Source: Vibrionales bacterium SWAT-3 | GTDB taxonomy: Bacteria > Pseudomonadota > Gammaproteobacteria > Enterobacterales > Vibrionaceae | Reading direction: 5' to 3' | DNA: 64,000 bases | Assembly (NCBI GenBank): GCA_000169995.1 | Contig: AAZW01000021.1 | Coordinates: forward strand, 1 to 64,000 | In this document: piece after piece, positions 47,824 to 57,895 of the stretch | Numbering within the stretch: position 1 is the first letter of the stretch | Layout: the number at the start of each line of letters is the position of its first letter | Notes under the pieces: model-generated | Databases searched by the model: none | What the model was told of the DNA's origin: nothing | Seen by the model: the letters and a program-made list of their open reading frames with translations, nothing else | Made by a program: the position numbers and the translations under genes

Positions 47824-49989
47824 TTAGTTAACTACTTTTTCTTCAGCTTGTGCAGCTTGGTCTGCTTGGATAGCCGTTAGAGCTACTGTGTACACGATAT
47901 CGTCTACTAGAGCGCCACGAGACAAGTCATTTACTGGCTTGCGCATACCTTGAAGCATTGGACCGATAGATACTAGATCTGCTGAACGTTGTACCGCTTT
48001 GTAAGTCGTGTTACCAGTGTTTAGGTCTGGGAATACGAATACAGTCGCTTTACCTGCTACTGGAGAGTTCGGTGCTTTAGAAGCAGCAACGTTTTCCATG
48101 ATAGCAGCATCGTATTGTAGAGGACCGTCGATCACTAGATCTGGACGTTTCTCTTGAGCAAGCTTCGTCGCTTCACGTACTTTATCTACGTCTGCACCCT
48201 TACCAGATTCACCAGTAGAGTAAGAGATCATAGCAACGCGTGGGTCGATACCGAATGCCGCAGCAGAATCTGCAGATTGGATAGCGATTTCAGCAAGCTG
48301 TTCAGCTGTTGGATCTGGGTTGATCGCACAGTCACCGTAAACCAATACTTGGTCAGGCAGTAGCATGAAGAATACAGAAGATACGATAGACGCATCTGGT
48401 GCAGTCTTGATGATTTGGAACGGAGGAACGATAGTGTTCGCTGTAGTGTGAACAGCACCAGAAACCAGGCCGTCTACTTCACCGTTTTCAAGCATCATAG
48501 TGCCTAGGAATACTGAGTCTTGTAGCTTCTCACGAGCAACAACTTCAGTCATGCCTTTCGCGCCACGTAGTTCAACTAGACGAGCTACGTAGTTTTCACG
48601 TACTTCATCAGAGTTGATGATCGTTACGCCAGCACCTAGCTCAACGCCTTGTTGTGCTGCAACACGACGGATTTCTTCAGGGTTACCTAGAAGCACACAT
48701 TCTGCAATGCCGCGCTCTGCACAGATAGCAGCAGCTTTAACTGTACGTGGCTCATCACCTTCAGGAAGAACGATACGCTTGCCAGCTTTGCGAGCGAACT
48801 CAGTTAGTTGGTAACGGAATGCTGGTGGGCTTAGACGACGAGACTTCTCAGTACCTTCCGTCATTGACTCGATCCAGTTGCCATCGATGTGACCCGCAAC
48901 GTGTTCGTTGATGAATTCGATACGCTCTTTATCGTCTGCTGGTACTTCTAGGCTGAAGCTCTGTAGGTTCAGAGACGTCTGCCAAGTGTTACCTTGTGCT
49001 TTAAAGATTGGAAGACCAGTCTCTAGAGCAGGCTTGATTAGGTCTTGGATTTCCGCAGGGATATCGTAACCACCAGTTAGAAGAACAGCACCAATCTCAA
49101 CGCCGTTCATTGCTGCAAGTGCTGCTGCAACGATAACGTCAGGACGGTCAGCCGAAGTCACAAGTAGTGAACCTGGCTTGAAGTGTTCAATCATGTGCGG
49201 TAGAGAACGCGCACAGAAAGTGATGCTCTTAATACGACGAGTATTCAGTTCACCTTCGTTGATGATCTCAGCGTTTAGGTGAGAAGCCATGTCTGCAGCA
49301 CGAGTAGCGATTAGTTCGATGCTCCAAGGCACACAACCAAGAACACGGATTGGAGAAGTGTTGAAGATCTCCATTACTTTTAATTCGCTTTGCTGAGCGC
49401 TGTCTGCATCGTCAAAGATTTCAGATAGGTCAGGGCGAGTACGACCCGCTTCATCTACTGGAGCGTTAAGCTTGTTAATGATAACGCCAGAGATGTTTTT
49501 GTTCTTAGTGCCACCGAAGTTAGAACATGCTACTACGATACGCTCTTTAAGTTGAGCTGGGTTGTCAGTACCCGGAGTTGCAACAAGTACAATCTCTGCA
49601 CCTAGTGTTGCAGCAATTTCTGCGTTCACTTGGTTAGCGAATGGGTGTTTACGAGTTGGTACTAGACCTTCGATAAGAGTTACGTCAGCATCTTTGTTGA
49701 TCTGGTTGTAACGCTCAACAACGGTTTCTAGTAGCTCGTCCATGTTGTCGTTACCGATTAGGCTTTCAGCAACAGACATAGCAAGAGGTTGACCGATCTT
49801 AACATCGCTGTTTACGCCAACGATAGTTGAAGTTAGATCAGGTTGGTCGCCACCAGAACGTGGTTGAGAGATTGGTTTGTAGAAAGAAACCTTAACGCCC
49901 TTGCGCTCCATTGCGCGAAGAACACCCATGCTTGCGCTAGTTAGACCAACACCAGCACTAGTAGGGATAAGCATAATAGTACGAGACAT
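47824..49989 (-). CDS. pta: Phosphate acetyltransferase
   Basis: A 721-residue long-form Pta that interconverts acetyl-CoA and acetyl phosphate. The N-terminal P-loop-like domain ([14 protein letters not shown]) and the DRTGG domain are followed by the catalytic PTA_PTB domain from about residue 390 ([47 protein letters not shown]). It lies 139 bp after ackA, the standard ackA-pta order. Acetyl phosphate made here also feeds response regulators. Confidence 0.97.
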   Translation of the reverse strand: MSRTIMLIPTSAGVGLTSASMGVLRAMERKGVKVSFYKPISQPRSGGDQPDLTSTIVGVNSDVKIGQPLAMSVAESLIGNDNMDELLETVVERYNQINKDADVTLIEGLVPTRKHPFANQVNAEIAATLGAEIVLVATPGTDNPAQLKERIVVACSNFGGTKNKNISGVIINKLNAPVDEAGRTRPDLSEIFDDADSAQQSELKVMEIFNTSPIRVLGCVPWSIELIATRAADMASHLNAEIINEGELNTRRIKSITFCARSLPHMIEHFKPGSLLVTSADRPDVIVAAALAAMNGVEIGAVLLTGGYDIPAEIQDLIKPALETGLPIFKAQGNTWQTSLNLQSFSLEVPADDKERIEFINEHVAGHIDGNWIESMTEGTEKSRRLSPPAFRYQLTEFARKAGKRIVLPEGDEPRTVKAAAICAERGIAECVLLGNPEEIRRVAAQQGVELGAGVTIINSDEVRENYVARLVELRGAKGMTEVVAREKLQDSVFLGTMMLENGEVDGLVSGAVHTTANTIVPPFQIIKTAPDASIVSSVFFMLLPDQVLVYGDCAINPDPTAEQLAEIAIQSADSAAAFGIDPRVAMISYSTGESGKGADVDKVREATKLAQEKRPDLVIDGPLQYDAAIMENVAASKAPNSPVAGKATVFVFPDLNTGNTTYKAVQRSADLVSIGPMLQGMRKPVNDLSRGALVDDIVYTVALTAIQADQAAQAEEKVVN

Positions 49990-50086
49990 TCGTATGAGTA
50001 CCTTTAGCTATTGGATTAAAAAAGCTCAACTTCATATTCCTATTTAAGGGTAGGAATAGGAATAGAAGCTGAGCCCCATTTTTATC

Positions 50087-50118
50087 AAAAGACCGCCGAC
50101 TCGTTAAAGCCTGCGGTC
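50087..50118 (-). terminator. ackA terminator
   Basis: GACCGC / GCGGTC stem with a T run on the minus strand, inside the ackA-pta gap. It probably acts partially. Confidence 0.55.
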
Positions 50119-50128
50119 CTAAATTTGA

Positions 50129-51325
50129 TTAAAGACCTGCTAGTTTCGCAGTGTCTTCAGCAATTACTAGCTCTTCGTTAGTAGAGATAACCATTGCAGG
50201 GATACGGCTGTTAGCTGTAGTGATAGTACCTTCGCCGCCGAAACGAGCTTTAAGGTTAGCTTCACCGTCAACTTCGATGCCGAAGATGCCTAGGCGGTTT
50301 AGAACCATTTCACGGATTGGGCCAGAGTTCTCGCCGATGCCGCCAGTGAAAGTGATTGCGTCTAGACGACCTTCTAGAGTTGCAGTGTAACCAGCAACGT
50401 ATTTAGCTAGACGGTGACAGAACACGTCCATTGCACGAGTTGCTTCTTCTTTCTCACCGTAGTTGTCTTCGACGAAACGACAGTCAGAAGTCACTTCAGT
50501 TAGACCAGCAAGACCAGACTCTTTAGTTAGCATGTTGTTGATTTCTTCAACAGAGTAGCCAAGAGCGTCGTGTAGGTGGAAGATGATTGCAGGATCTAGG
50601 TCACCACAACGAGTACCCATTACTAGACCTTCAAGAGGAGTAAGGCCCATAGAAGTATCTACAGATTTACCGTTCTTGATTGCACATACAGAAGCGCCGT
50701 TACCTAGGTGACAGTTGATGATGTTAACTTCTTCAACTGGCTTGTTTAGTAGGCCTGCAACTTCACGAGTGATGAATAGGTGAGAAGTACCGTGCATGCC
50801 GTAACGACGGATGCCGTGCTCTTTGTACAGGTTGTACGGTAGAGCGTATAGGTAAGACTCAGAAGGCATTGTTTGGTGGAACGCAGTGTCAAATACAGCA
50901 ACGTTTTTAAGGCCTGGGAAGTTCTGTTGAGCAGCTTCGATACCGATTAGGTGAGCTGGGTTGTGAAGAGGTGCGAAAGTCGCAGCGTCTTGAATACCCT
51001 TAAGAACGTCATCTGTGATTAGTGCAGATTGAGTGAACTGCTCGCCGCCGTGTACGATACGGTGACCGATAGCGCCAAGGTTAGCTTTAAGCTCAGGCTT
51101 AGAAGCAAGAATAGTTTCTACCATGAAAGATAGTGCTTCTACGTGAGCTGCGCCCGCGCCTAGTTGTGCTTCGTGCTTGCCGTCAAGTTTCCACTTCATA
51201 CGAGCTTCTGGAAGACCTAGACACTCAGCAAGACCAGTTAGGTGCTCTGCACCAGTTTCTGCATCAACAACAGCGAATTTAAGAGAAGAACTACCACAGT
51301 TTAAAACTAAAACTAGCTTAGACAT
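50129..51325 (-). CDS. ackA: Acetate kinase
   Basis: A 398-residue kinase that makes ATP from acetyl phosphate. It has the N-terminal [13 protein letters not shown] signature, the GHRIVHGGE motif, the catalytic region [20 protein letters not shown], and the C-terminal TGGIGENS adenine-binding segment. It sits upstream of pta. Confidence 0.98.
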   Translation of the reverse strand: MSKLVLVLNCGSSSLKFAVVDAETGAEHLTGLAECLGLPEARMKWKLDGKHEAQLGAGAAHVEALSFMVETILASKPELKANLGAIGHRIVHGGEQFTQSALITDDVLKGIQDAATFAPLHNPAHLIGIEAAQQNFPGLKNVAVFDTAFHQTMPSESYLYALPYNLYKEHGIRRYGMHGTSHLFITREVAGLLNKPVEEVNIINCHLGNGASVCAIKNGKSVDTSMGLTPLEGLVMGTRCGDLDPAIIFHLHDALGYSVEEINNMLTKESGLAGLTEVTSDCRFVEDNYGEKEEATRAMDVFCHRLAKYVAGYTATLEGRLDAITFTGGIGENSGPIREMVLNRLGIFGIEVDGEANLKARFGGEGTITTANSRIPAMVISTNEELVIAEDTAKLAGL

Positions 51326-51669
51326 TAATGACTACCTGTTAATTTTTCTGATCGAAATCAGTTAAGGATGAAAATTAATCTCAAGAATAGACGAAGCTCG
51401 GTAGCTTGCGTACTAACCTTGGTCAAAAAAACGTTAATTTCCGTATTAAAGTGAAAGCGCACTTTTGAAGCAAAAGCGGCTTGTGCATTCCTTGCAGAAG
51501 TCTTCTCAAAGTTGCTTAAATTGTAAATAAGGGCAACAATGAGATTGAGGTCTGCAAATAATAGCGATATTGTGCAAATATAACAAAAAAATTTGAAAGA
51601 ATATTATTTTTCGTCAAATTTTTGTGTTTTTAGTTGATGATTTCAACTTTTTTTTAATGGGAGACTCAT
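51326..51669. other. Divergent promoter region ackA / yfbV
   Basis: 344 bp, very AT-rich near yfbV. No gene or clear operator seen. Confidence 0.4.
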
Positions 51670-52122
51670 ATGAGCAATAGAGTTGGTTTAGCTGGCAGTT
51701 TAAAAGATGGCCAAAAGTACATGGATCTCTGGCCTGTTCGAAAAGAGTTAAACGCTATTTTCCCAGAGCAACGCATCATTAAAGCGACGCGCTTTGGTGT
51801 TAAGGTGATGCCTGCGATCGCTGCTATCAGTGTTCTTACGCAAATGGTTTTTAATAATTACCAAGCAATGCCACAAGCTGTGGTCATGGCTTTGTTCGCT
51901 ATTAGCTTGCCACTTCAAGGCATGTGGTGGTTAGGTAACCGCTCAAACACGCAACTTCCGCCGGCTTTGGTCTCTTGGTATCGTGAGCTACACGAAAAGA
52001 TCACCGAAACAGGTTTTGCCTTAGAGCCAATGAAGGCGCGTCCTCGTTATAAAGAGCTCGCTATTATCCTTAATCGCGCTTTCCGTCAATTAGATAAGTC
52101 GGCAATGGAGCGTTGGTTCTAA
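51670..52122 (+). CDS. yfbV: UPF0208 membrane protein YfbV
   Basis: A 150-residue inner-membrane protein with two central hydrophobic segments (about 45-65 and 70-92) and a charged C-terminus. It lies divergent from ackA-pta, as in E. coli, where YfbV helps insulate the Ter macrodomain. The start has a good GGGAG ribosome binding site. Confidence 0.9.
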   Translation: MSNRVGLAGSLKDGQKYMDLWPVRKELNAIFPEQRIIKATRFGVKVMPAIAAISVLTQMVFNNYQAMPQAVVMALFAISLPLQGMWWLGNRSNTQLPPALVSWYRELHEKITETGFALEPMKARPRYKELAIILNRAFRQLDKSAMERWF

Positions 52123-52392
52123 AAACACCTCACATCTCCCTTTAGGCCTGAGAGTAACGAGATTCCATATACTCAGTTGCTCTCAGTTCTAACTCTTGTA
52201 CATTTTACTCACCCCGTTTCCTATCTCATGCTAAGGCAAACCTAGCTTTTCTCGCATAATTCGAGCTTTGTTGTGTTTTTGTTAAATATCACTTCAACTT
52301 ATCAATTGTTACTGGTAATACTATCAATAGTAATTTGATGTTGTTCTCTTTGAACGAGCAATAACAATGGAAGCTTGATTCAGGGAGTATTA

Positions 52393-53358
52393 ATGGGTGC
52401 AGTAAATAAAGTATTAACGGCAGTGCTGAGTTATTCACTGTTGCTTTGGGCTGGCAGTGCGATGGCCAATATCGCGAAAGTGTCGGTTTCACAAGTTGTT
52501 GATCATCCTGACTTGAATGCGACACGTATGGGGCTTCTTGAAGGGCTAAGAGCAAAAGGCTATGAACCTGGAAAAAACTTAGAGTTTTCTTACGAAATGG
52601 CGGAAGGCAATCCAGCGCAGGCAGCGAAAATAGCCAGAGAGCTCGTCAGCGAAAATCCTCATGTTTTGGTGGGAATCGCGACGCCGAGTTCACAGGCTTT
52701 GGTGTCGGCTACTCGAACCATTCCTATTGTGTTTACGGCGGTCACCGATCCGATCGGAGCAAGGCTTGTTAAGCAGTTTGAAAAACCAGGGCGAAATGTG
52801 ACAGGCCTTTCCGATCTATCTCCAATTGTTCAGCATGTCTCACTAATCAAAGAGCTTCTTCCTGAGGCGAGCTCTATCGGCGTGGTCTATAACCCGGCAG
52901 AAGCTAATGCGGTCGCTTTAGTTGGTTTACTAAAGAAAGCAGCGCGTGATTTTGGCTACGAGCTCTATACAGAAAAGGCGCTGACCATTGATGATGTGGA
53001 ATCTAAAGCAGAATCAGTCGCGAAGCGCTCCGACGTAATCTATGCGCTGACCGATAATACGGTTGCTAGCGGTGCTGAAGGCCTTATTGAAGCGGCAAAC
53101 CAAGAGGGCACTCCGGTAGTAGCGGGTGCGACGTCTTATGTGGGCAAGGGAGCCATTGCAGGTTTAGGCCTTGATTATTACGACGTTGGGGTACAAACCG
53201 CTGATTATGTTGCCGCGATTTTGAATGGGCAAAAGCCTGGCAAGTTGAGTGTAAAGACCGCACAGAGCTCGCAATTGGTGGTGAACTTAGAGGCTGCACG
53301 TGAGTTGGGGGTAACGGTACCCAAGTCAATTATTGAGCGAGCTATTGTAAGTCGCTAG
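52393..53358 (+). CDS. Orphan ABC transporter substrate-binding protein
   Basis: A 321-residue periplasmic protein of the ABC_sub_bind (TrpX-like) family. ATG 52393 is chosen because CAGGGAG lies 8 bp upstream; signal peptide about 1-25 (cut after SAMA). The two-lobed fold is visible in VSVSQVVDHPDLNATR, VLVGIATPSSQAL, PIVFTAVTDPIGA, VGVVYNP-type strands and VAGATSYVGKGAIAGLG. No permease or ATPase gene is adjacent, which is unusual. The next gene is a membrane diguanylate cyclase, so the protein may deliver a ligand signal to it; the ligand is unknown. Confidence 0.85.
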   Translation: MGAVNKVLTAVLSYSLLLWAGSAMANIAKVSVSQVVDHPDLNATRMGLLEGLRAKGYEPGKNLEFSYEMAEGNPAQAAKIARELVSENPHVLVGIATPSSQALVSATRTIPIVFTAVTDPIGARLVKQFEKPGRNVTGLSDLSPIVQHVSLIKELLPEASSIGVVYNPAEANAVALVGLLKKAARDFGYELYTEKALTIDDVESKAESVAKRSDVIYALTDNTVASGAEGLIEAANQEGTPVVAGATSYVGKGAIAGLGLDYYDVGVQTADYVAAILNGQKPGKLSVKTAQSSQLVVNLEAARELGVTVPKSIIERAIVSR

Positions 53359-53610
53359 TCTAATTTTCAATTGATCAAGCTCTCCGAATATAAGTCACAT
53401 TATTAATAGGGCTTTAACTGCTTTCGACCTGCTGTATGAGACCACTTTAAGTATGATGGTGAGTCTATTTTATTAATTTATAAGTAGTTATTTGACCGTT
53501 GCTTGTGCGGGTAATATCAATTTACATTATTTTACGTCGAGCGAAATGGTGATTAATGTCATAATATTAACGGGGTAAATGAAAATAGCTGAGCGCTAAG
53601 AGCACATTAT

Positions 53611-55077
53611 ATGAAAGTAAACAGGCATTTTAGCCTTACCTTTGTCTTCGGGTTTCCAGCCGTGATCGCGGCAATGTTGCTTGGCTTAATAGGAAAGAAC
53701 CATTTTGACTCGGTTAAAAAAGACATCGACAGCGAGTTTCATCGTATCGAAGATGTATTTAAAAGAACTACAAAAGTGGTCACAGCCCTAGACTACAGCT
53801 TCTCTAACTACTACAAATCAGGAAACCCGCTTTTTCTTGATCACAATAAACATGTTGTGAATGGACTTTGCCAAATCTGGCCGATTGATGTGCTACTCCT
53901 AGCGGATGGTAAAACTTCAGATATCCCCTCTGTTGATATCGACTATATGTTGATTGGCGAAGAGTCCCTCTGTTCCGAAAGCAGTGATAGCTACAAAAGT
54001 GCATCAGAAAAGATCGCACTTGCCCCGATTCTTTCATTCTTATCTCAACTCGATGAATACCACGACGGTGTACACTTCATTGACACTCGTGGCTACGTGA
54101 TCTCTTCGCCAGAGGATTTTGCCAAAGGGTTGAGTAAAGAGCTGCTATCTACCATTAAGAGCCGCCCATACTGGCAGAAAACTGCGAATAACCCCGATCA
54201 ACTGACCCTCTCTGGCCCTGGCTATCGTTTTGATTCTCTTGATCGAATGATCAGTATGACTATTCCCGTGTTCCATAAAGGTGTGCACCAAGGAATGTTG
54301 TCGGTTGATATAAACGCGGATCGGTTGTTGGCAAACTCTAACGAACACCTGGCTGGTCGTATTGATATCATAGACACAACTCTGACGATGCCGAACGATA
54401 CCGCAGCTTTCTATCATGGGATTAACCTCGAAGGTGTCGCCTCGCATCACGCGATGTACTATGAGTTAGATTTAGTGAAAGAGATTGAGCACTTTTTTGT
54501 TTATGAGAAAGACAGCCTTATCGTTGCGATTATTGTGTATCTGTTCTCAGTGACTATTTTCTTCTACGTTAACTCTAATATTGAACGGGGTTACTTCAAA
54601 GAGCTTGCGGCTAAAGATCCAATGACGGGGTTGCTGAATCGACGCGGGTTGGAAGCATTTTGGCGTAGAGTAGAGCATGACCAGCTGTTTGCTTTGACCG
54701 TTTTTGATATTGACGACTTTAAGTCGATCAATGACACCTATGGTCATGATAAAGGCGATGATGTCATTCGTTACATGTCACGCCAAATCACGAGTAGCAT
54801 ACGAAGTAGTGATGTAGCCGCTCGGTTTGGCGGAGAAGAGTTTGTGGTCTACCTGAAAGGGGAAGATCGTGAGACCCTGATGCGAACACTCGATCGTGTA
54901 AAAACAGCGATTTGCGTCAATTCAACAGATATTATTCCGAATGGATTCACAGTATCTGGTGGTGTGTGCATTGTAGAGACAGAGCAGAGCAAGCTTAATT
55001 TTGAAGAGATATTTAAGTTTGCTGATGAGAAGCTTTACGTGGCTAAAACGACCGGTAAAGATCGTATCGAATTCTAG
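53611..55077 (+). CDS. Membrane diguanylate cyclase
   Basis: A 488-residue sensor enzyme that makes cyclic di-GMP. It has one N-terminal helix (about 8-27), a periplasmic sensing domain of about 270 residues with a Cache-like look (HFIDTRGYVISSP, PVFHKGVHQGMLSVDI), a second helix (about 300-322) and a GGDEF domain from about 330. The active site is GGEEF at 407-411, and the product-inhibition site RSSD is at 398-401, so it should be active and feedback-controlled. It lies 252 bp after the orphan binding protein, on the same strand. Confidence 0.93.
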   Translation: MKVNRHFSLTFVFGFPAVIAAMLLGLIGKNHFDSVKKDIDSEFHRIEDVFKRTTKVVTALDYSFSNYYKSGNPLFLDHNKHVVNGLCQIWPIDVLLLADGKTSDIPSVDIDYMLIGEESLCSESSDSYKSASEKIALAPILSFLSQLDEYHDGVHFIDTRGYVISSPEDFAKGLSKELLSTIKSRPYWQKTANNPDQLTLSGPGYRFDSLDRMISMTIPVFHKGVHQGMLSVDINADRLLANSNEHLAGRIDIIDTTLTMPNDTAAFYHGINLEGVASHHAMYYELDLVKEIEHFFVYEKDSLIVAIIVYLFSVTIFFYVNSNIERGYFKELAAKDPMTGLLNRRGLEAFWRRVEHDQLFALTVFDIDDFKSINDTYGHDKGDDVIRYMSRQITSSIRSSDVAARFGGEEFVVYLKGEDRETLMRTLDRVKTAICVNSTDIIPNGFTVSGGVCIVETEQSKLNFEEIFKFADEKLYVAKTTGKDRIEF

Positions 55078-55126
55078 CCACGTTGTTCAGTCTACATACT
55101 TAAATAGAGAGTTCGAGTGTAGAGTT

Positions 55127-56083
55127 CTACGCAGGCTGATTGTACAGCTCTTGATAGCGTTTGATCTGCTCGACGATAGGCGCGGCTTTTTTGTAGGTTC
55201 TGATTTCTCGGAATAGTTCTTCCGCTTCCGGATACTCTTTGCGTAGATACACAAACCACTGTTTTACACGGTTTGGATAGTACAAGCCTTTATCGCCCTC
55301 AATTTCGAACTCAGAATAGCGTAATAGCAGAGCAATAATCTCTATCCATGGCATCGGCTGGTGGTTGTGCTTAACCACGTTACCAAGGTTTGGAACGTTG
55401 AATGCGCCACGGCATACCATGAGTGAATCGACACCCGTTGTTTTAATGCAATCTTGACCGTCTTGATAATTCCAAATCTCACCATTCGCGATTAAAGGCA
55501 ACGATGTCTTCTGGCGGATCTGATTAATGTAATCCCACTTGATTTCACTTGCCTTGTAGCCACCGGTTTTGGTTCTTGCATGGACCGTTAATTCGTCTGC
55601 TTTGGCTTGTTCAATCGCATCAACAATTTCAAAGCACTCATCTGGGTGTTCCCAGCCTAAACGAATTTTTGCGGAAACAGGGATGTGTTTAGGGACAGCT
55701 TCTCGGGTAGCTTTAACAACTTGGTAGATAAGCTCGGGCTCTTTCAGTAATGATGCGCCACCGTTACTCTTATTTACCGCTTTTGCTGGGCAACCGAAGT
55801 TTAGGTCGATACCTTTGGCGCCAAGGTTCGCAGCTTGAATTGCATTCTCTGCCATCCATTTTGGGTGTTGACCGAGTAGCTGCACATGGACAGGAACGCC
55901 CGCCATCGTTTGAGAGCCTTGATGAAGCTCAGGACACAAGCGATGGAATACATGCGGTGGTAGTAGTTGATCAGTAACACGCACGAATTCGGTTACGCAG
56001 AGATCGTAATCATTGAGCTCTGTAAGAATTTCACGCATTAGGTGGTCTAGAACGCCCTCCATAGGGCCAAGTATTACTCGCAT
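55127..56083 (-). CDS. dusC: tRNA-dihydrouridine(16) synthase DusC
   Basis: A 318-residue flavoprotein that reduces uridine in the tRNA D loop. It has GPMEGVLDHLMRE for FMN binding, LNFGCPAKAVNKSNGGASL with the catalytic cysteine, VSAKIRLGW, TVHARTK and NGEIW. Close similarity to E. coli DusC (for example DYDLCVTEFVRVTDQLLP) sets it apart from DusA and DusB. Confidence 0.95.
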   Translation of the reverse strand: MRVILGPMEGVLDHLMREILTELNDYDLCVTEFVRVTDQLLPPHVFHRLCPELHQGSQTMAGVPVHVQLLGQHPKWMAENAIQAANLGAKGIDLNFGCPAKAVNKSNGGASLLKEPELIYQVVKATREAVPKHIPVSAKIRLGWEHPDECFEIVDAIEQAKADELTVHARTKTGGYKASEIKWDYINQIRQKTSLPLIANGEIWNYQDGQDCIKTTGVDSLMVCRGAFNVPNLGNVVKHNHQPMPWIEIIALLLRYSEFEIEGDKGLYYPNRVKQWFVYLRKEYPEAEELFREIRTYKKAAPIVEQIKRYQELYNQPA

Positions 56084-56263
56084 GCTGATCTACCGAAACA
56101 TCTCTGTCCTGAAAATAAAGAGGCGTGATTGTACGGCTTGCCTACATGATTGTCACTATGAGTATGGTTTTGCCCACATCGAGGCTGGGCCTATGGGTTA
56201 AAGGCGACATATCGCACGTGATAGCGTTATAATATTGAAAATGCCCCAATATCCAGAGCTTTC

Positions 56264-56883
56264 ATGACATATCAATTATTAAGCCTACCAGAATCAATTA
56301 CAGATATTACCCCTCAGTTTCTTGAAGGGGCCATTCTTGCTTCTAACCTAGCCACTAAGCCGCTAGAACCTGAAGCGTGGCTTGCGATCATTGCTCCAGA
56401 AGCAGGTGAAGCGCTTGTGGCAATCGTGACAGAACAGATCAATCGCCAACACAATCTTATTCAGCGTAGTGAATACTTACTGACAGATGTATTTAGTGAA
56501 GGTGACTTTACCGAGCAGTTCGCTGATTTGCAGAAGGCTTCATGATGGTGTGGCCAACCGTTGAAGAGCAATGGCAAACCGTGAGTGTCGCTGATGGCAC
56601 ACTACGCATGCTACAAGCTTTACTGACGACATTGATGCTTGCGATTGATGAAGAGCAGACTCAACAGCAAATGGTGGCGGCTGGACTAGAGAACCCGCCT
56701 GCGCTTGCAGATCTTGTCGGTCAAGTCGATTTGATGATTTCAGAAGTTGCACTAGCCGCTGATGAAGCAATGCTGGGCAATAAATCTCAGAGCGTGAATC
56801 CGTTTAAAGATATCGGTCGTAACGATGCTTGTCCGTGTGAAAGCGGTAAAAAATTCAAGCAATGCTGTGGTAAGAACAGTTAA
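56264..56883 (+). pseudogene. UPF0149/YecA-family protein with SEC-C motif, frameshifted
   Basis: Two frames, 56264-56545 and 56542-56883, together form one protein of about 206 residues. Part one is the UPF0149 helical domain. Part two ends in the zinc-binding SEC-C motif ([18 protein letters not shown]). One missing base near 56527-56530 causes the break: with an added T the reading becomes [10 protein letters not shown], which fits the family. The loss is in a T run, so a sequencing error is as likely as a mutation. Function of this family is uncertain; SEC-C domains bind zinc and often the ribosome or SecB. Confidence 0.82.
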
Positions 56884-56973
56884 TCGCTTTCTGCGCTCAA
56901 AACTTAAGAAAGACCCGATAACAAAAAGTCGACCCAAAGGTCGACTTTTTAGTTTTTGTAAAGCGTGAGTGAC

Positions 56974-57241
56974 TAGGGCGTGTTGATCTTTCGAGCTGAT
57001 TTTTGCAGCGAATTGCTGGGGATTTATACAAGGCAGAGGCTTTGATGTGTAGCTAGTCTACATGAGAAGCCGATAACGTAGTAGAAATGACCAGCAAACG
57101 CTGCCCGAAGGGTTCGGCTAAAAGCGTTTTACTCTTTGTTGAGGGAGATTTGCTTAGAATGACTAGGCTACTCCTCCCTCGCCGCGATTAAAACGCTTTT
57201 ATCTCGAACAAAATTTAACCACGAAAGGCCAACACGCCCTA
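56974..57241. repeat. MITE-like repeat B
   Basis: 268 bp with terminal inverted repeats TAGGGCGTGTTG (56974-56985) and CAACACGCCCTA (57230-57241), extended by CTTTCG / CGAAAG. Internal inverted segments include AAAAGCGTTTTA / TAAAACGCTTTT (57121-57200). It fills most of the 355-bp gap. Its right edge supplies the dsbB stop codon. Confidence 0.72.
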
Positions 57242-57763
57242 ATTGTTTTTAGATTTAACGAATTGAGAAATGACCACGAAACCGAAAGCCACTAAGTTGC
57301 CTGCAAAGATAATGACAAGCCATTGCGGCATAGAAAGCGACAAGAACTGCCACACGACCTTGCTGCAGTCACCGTAGGCTTCAAACATCCAAGGAGCCCA
57401 TTGGTTTAAAGGTGCCCAGCTAGGGAAGGTCACGAACAGGTCACAGGTTGCGAATGGAGACGGGTTGAACTGGTAATCAACGTGCTCCAAAGCCAACGTT
57501 AAACCTTTGTATGCGCCAAAACCCCAGCCAGCAAGGCCAAGCCAGCGCGAGATTGGATTGTTCGGGGCGATAGCGCCTATCATGGCCGCGACACCAATAG
57601 CTAGCATTGCCACACGCTCATAAATACACATGACACAAGGGCCAAGCATCATGACATGCTGAAAGAACAGCGCACAAGCCTCAAAAAATACGATAAATGC
57701 TAGCAGTAAAAGCCAAGATAAACGTCCCTTAGAGAAGTCTTTGAGCATTACAAAAAAGTTCAC
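57239..57763 (-). CDS. dsbB: Disulfide bond formation protein DsbB
   Basis: A 174-residue inner-membrane protein with four helices that reoxidises DsbA and passes electrons to quinone. The periplasmic cysteine pairs are visible: CVMC (about 41-44) and the pair in FATCDL and YGDCSKV. The stop codon TAG lies within the terminal repeat of MITE B, so the last residues (KNN) may have been altered by that insertion. Confidence 0.95.
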   Translation of the reverse strand: MNFFVMLKDFSKGRLSWLLLLAFIVFFEACALFFQHVMMLGPCVMCIYERVAMLAIGVAAMIGAIAPNNPISRWLGLAGWGFGAYKGLTLALEHVDYQFNPSPFATCDLFVTFPSWAPLNQWAPWMFEAYGDCSKVVWQFLSLSMPQWLVIIFAGNLVAFGFVVISQFVKSKNN

Positions 57764-57786
57764 GAATTAAATCCCGTCTATAAAGT

Positions 57787-57816
57787 AAAAAAGCCCTGAA
57801 TACTCAGAGCTTTTTA
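57787..57816 (-). terminator. nhaB terminator
   Basis: AAAAAGCCCTGA / TCAGAGCTTTTT hairpin (one mismatch) with T tract on the minus strand, between nhaB and dsbB. Confidence 0.75.
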
Positions 57817-57895
57817 TCTTGGATAAGTTTCCTAATCAACTAATATTTTTGATTAGTGAGCTACACATTTTGTGCTTTGCGACACAGTGTGTAGC

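Noticed and set aside
53611..55077. Degenerate, inactive GGDEF domain
   Set aside because: GGEEF is an active variant, and the RSSD inhibition site and substrate residues are in place.
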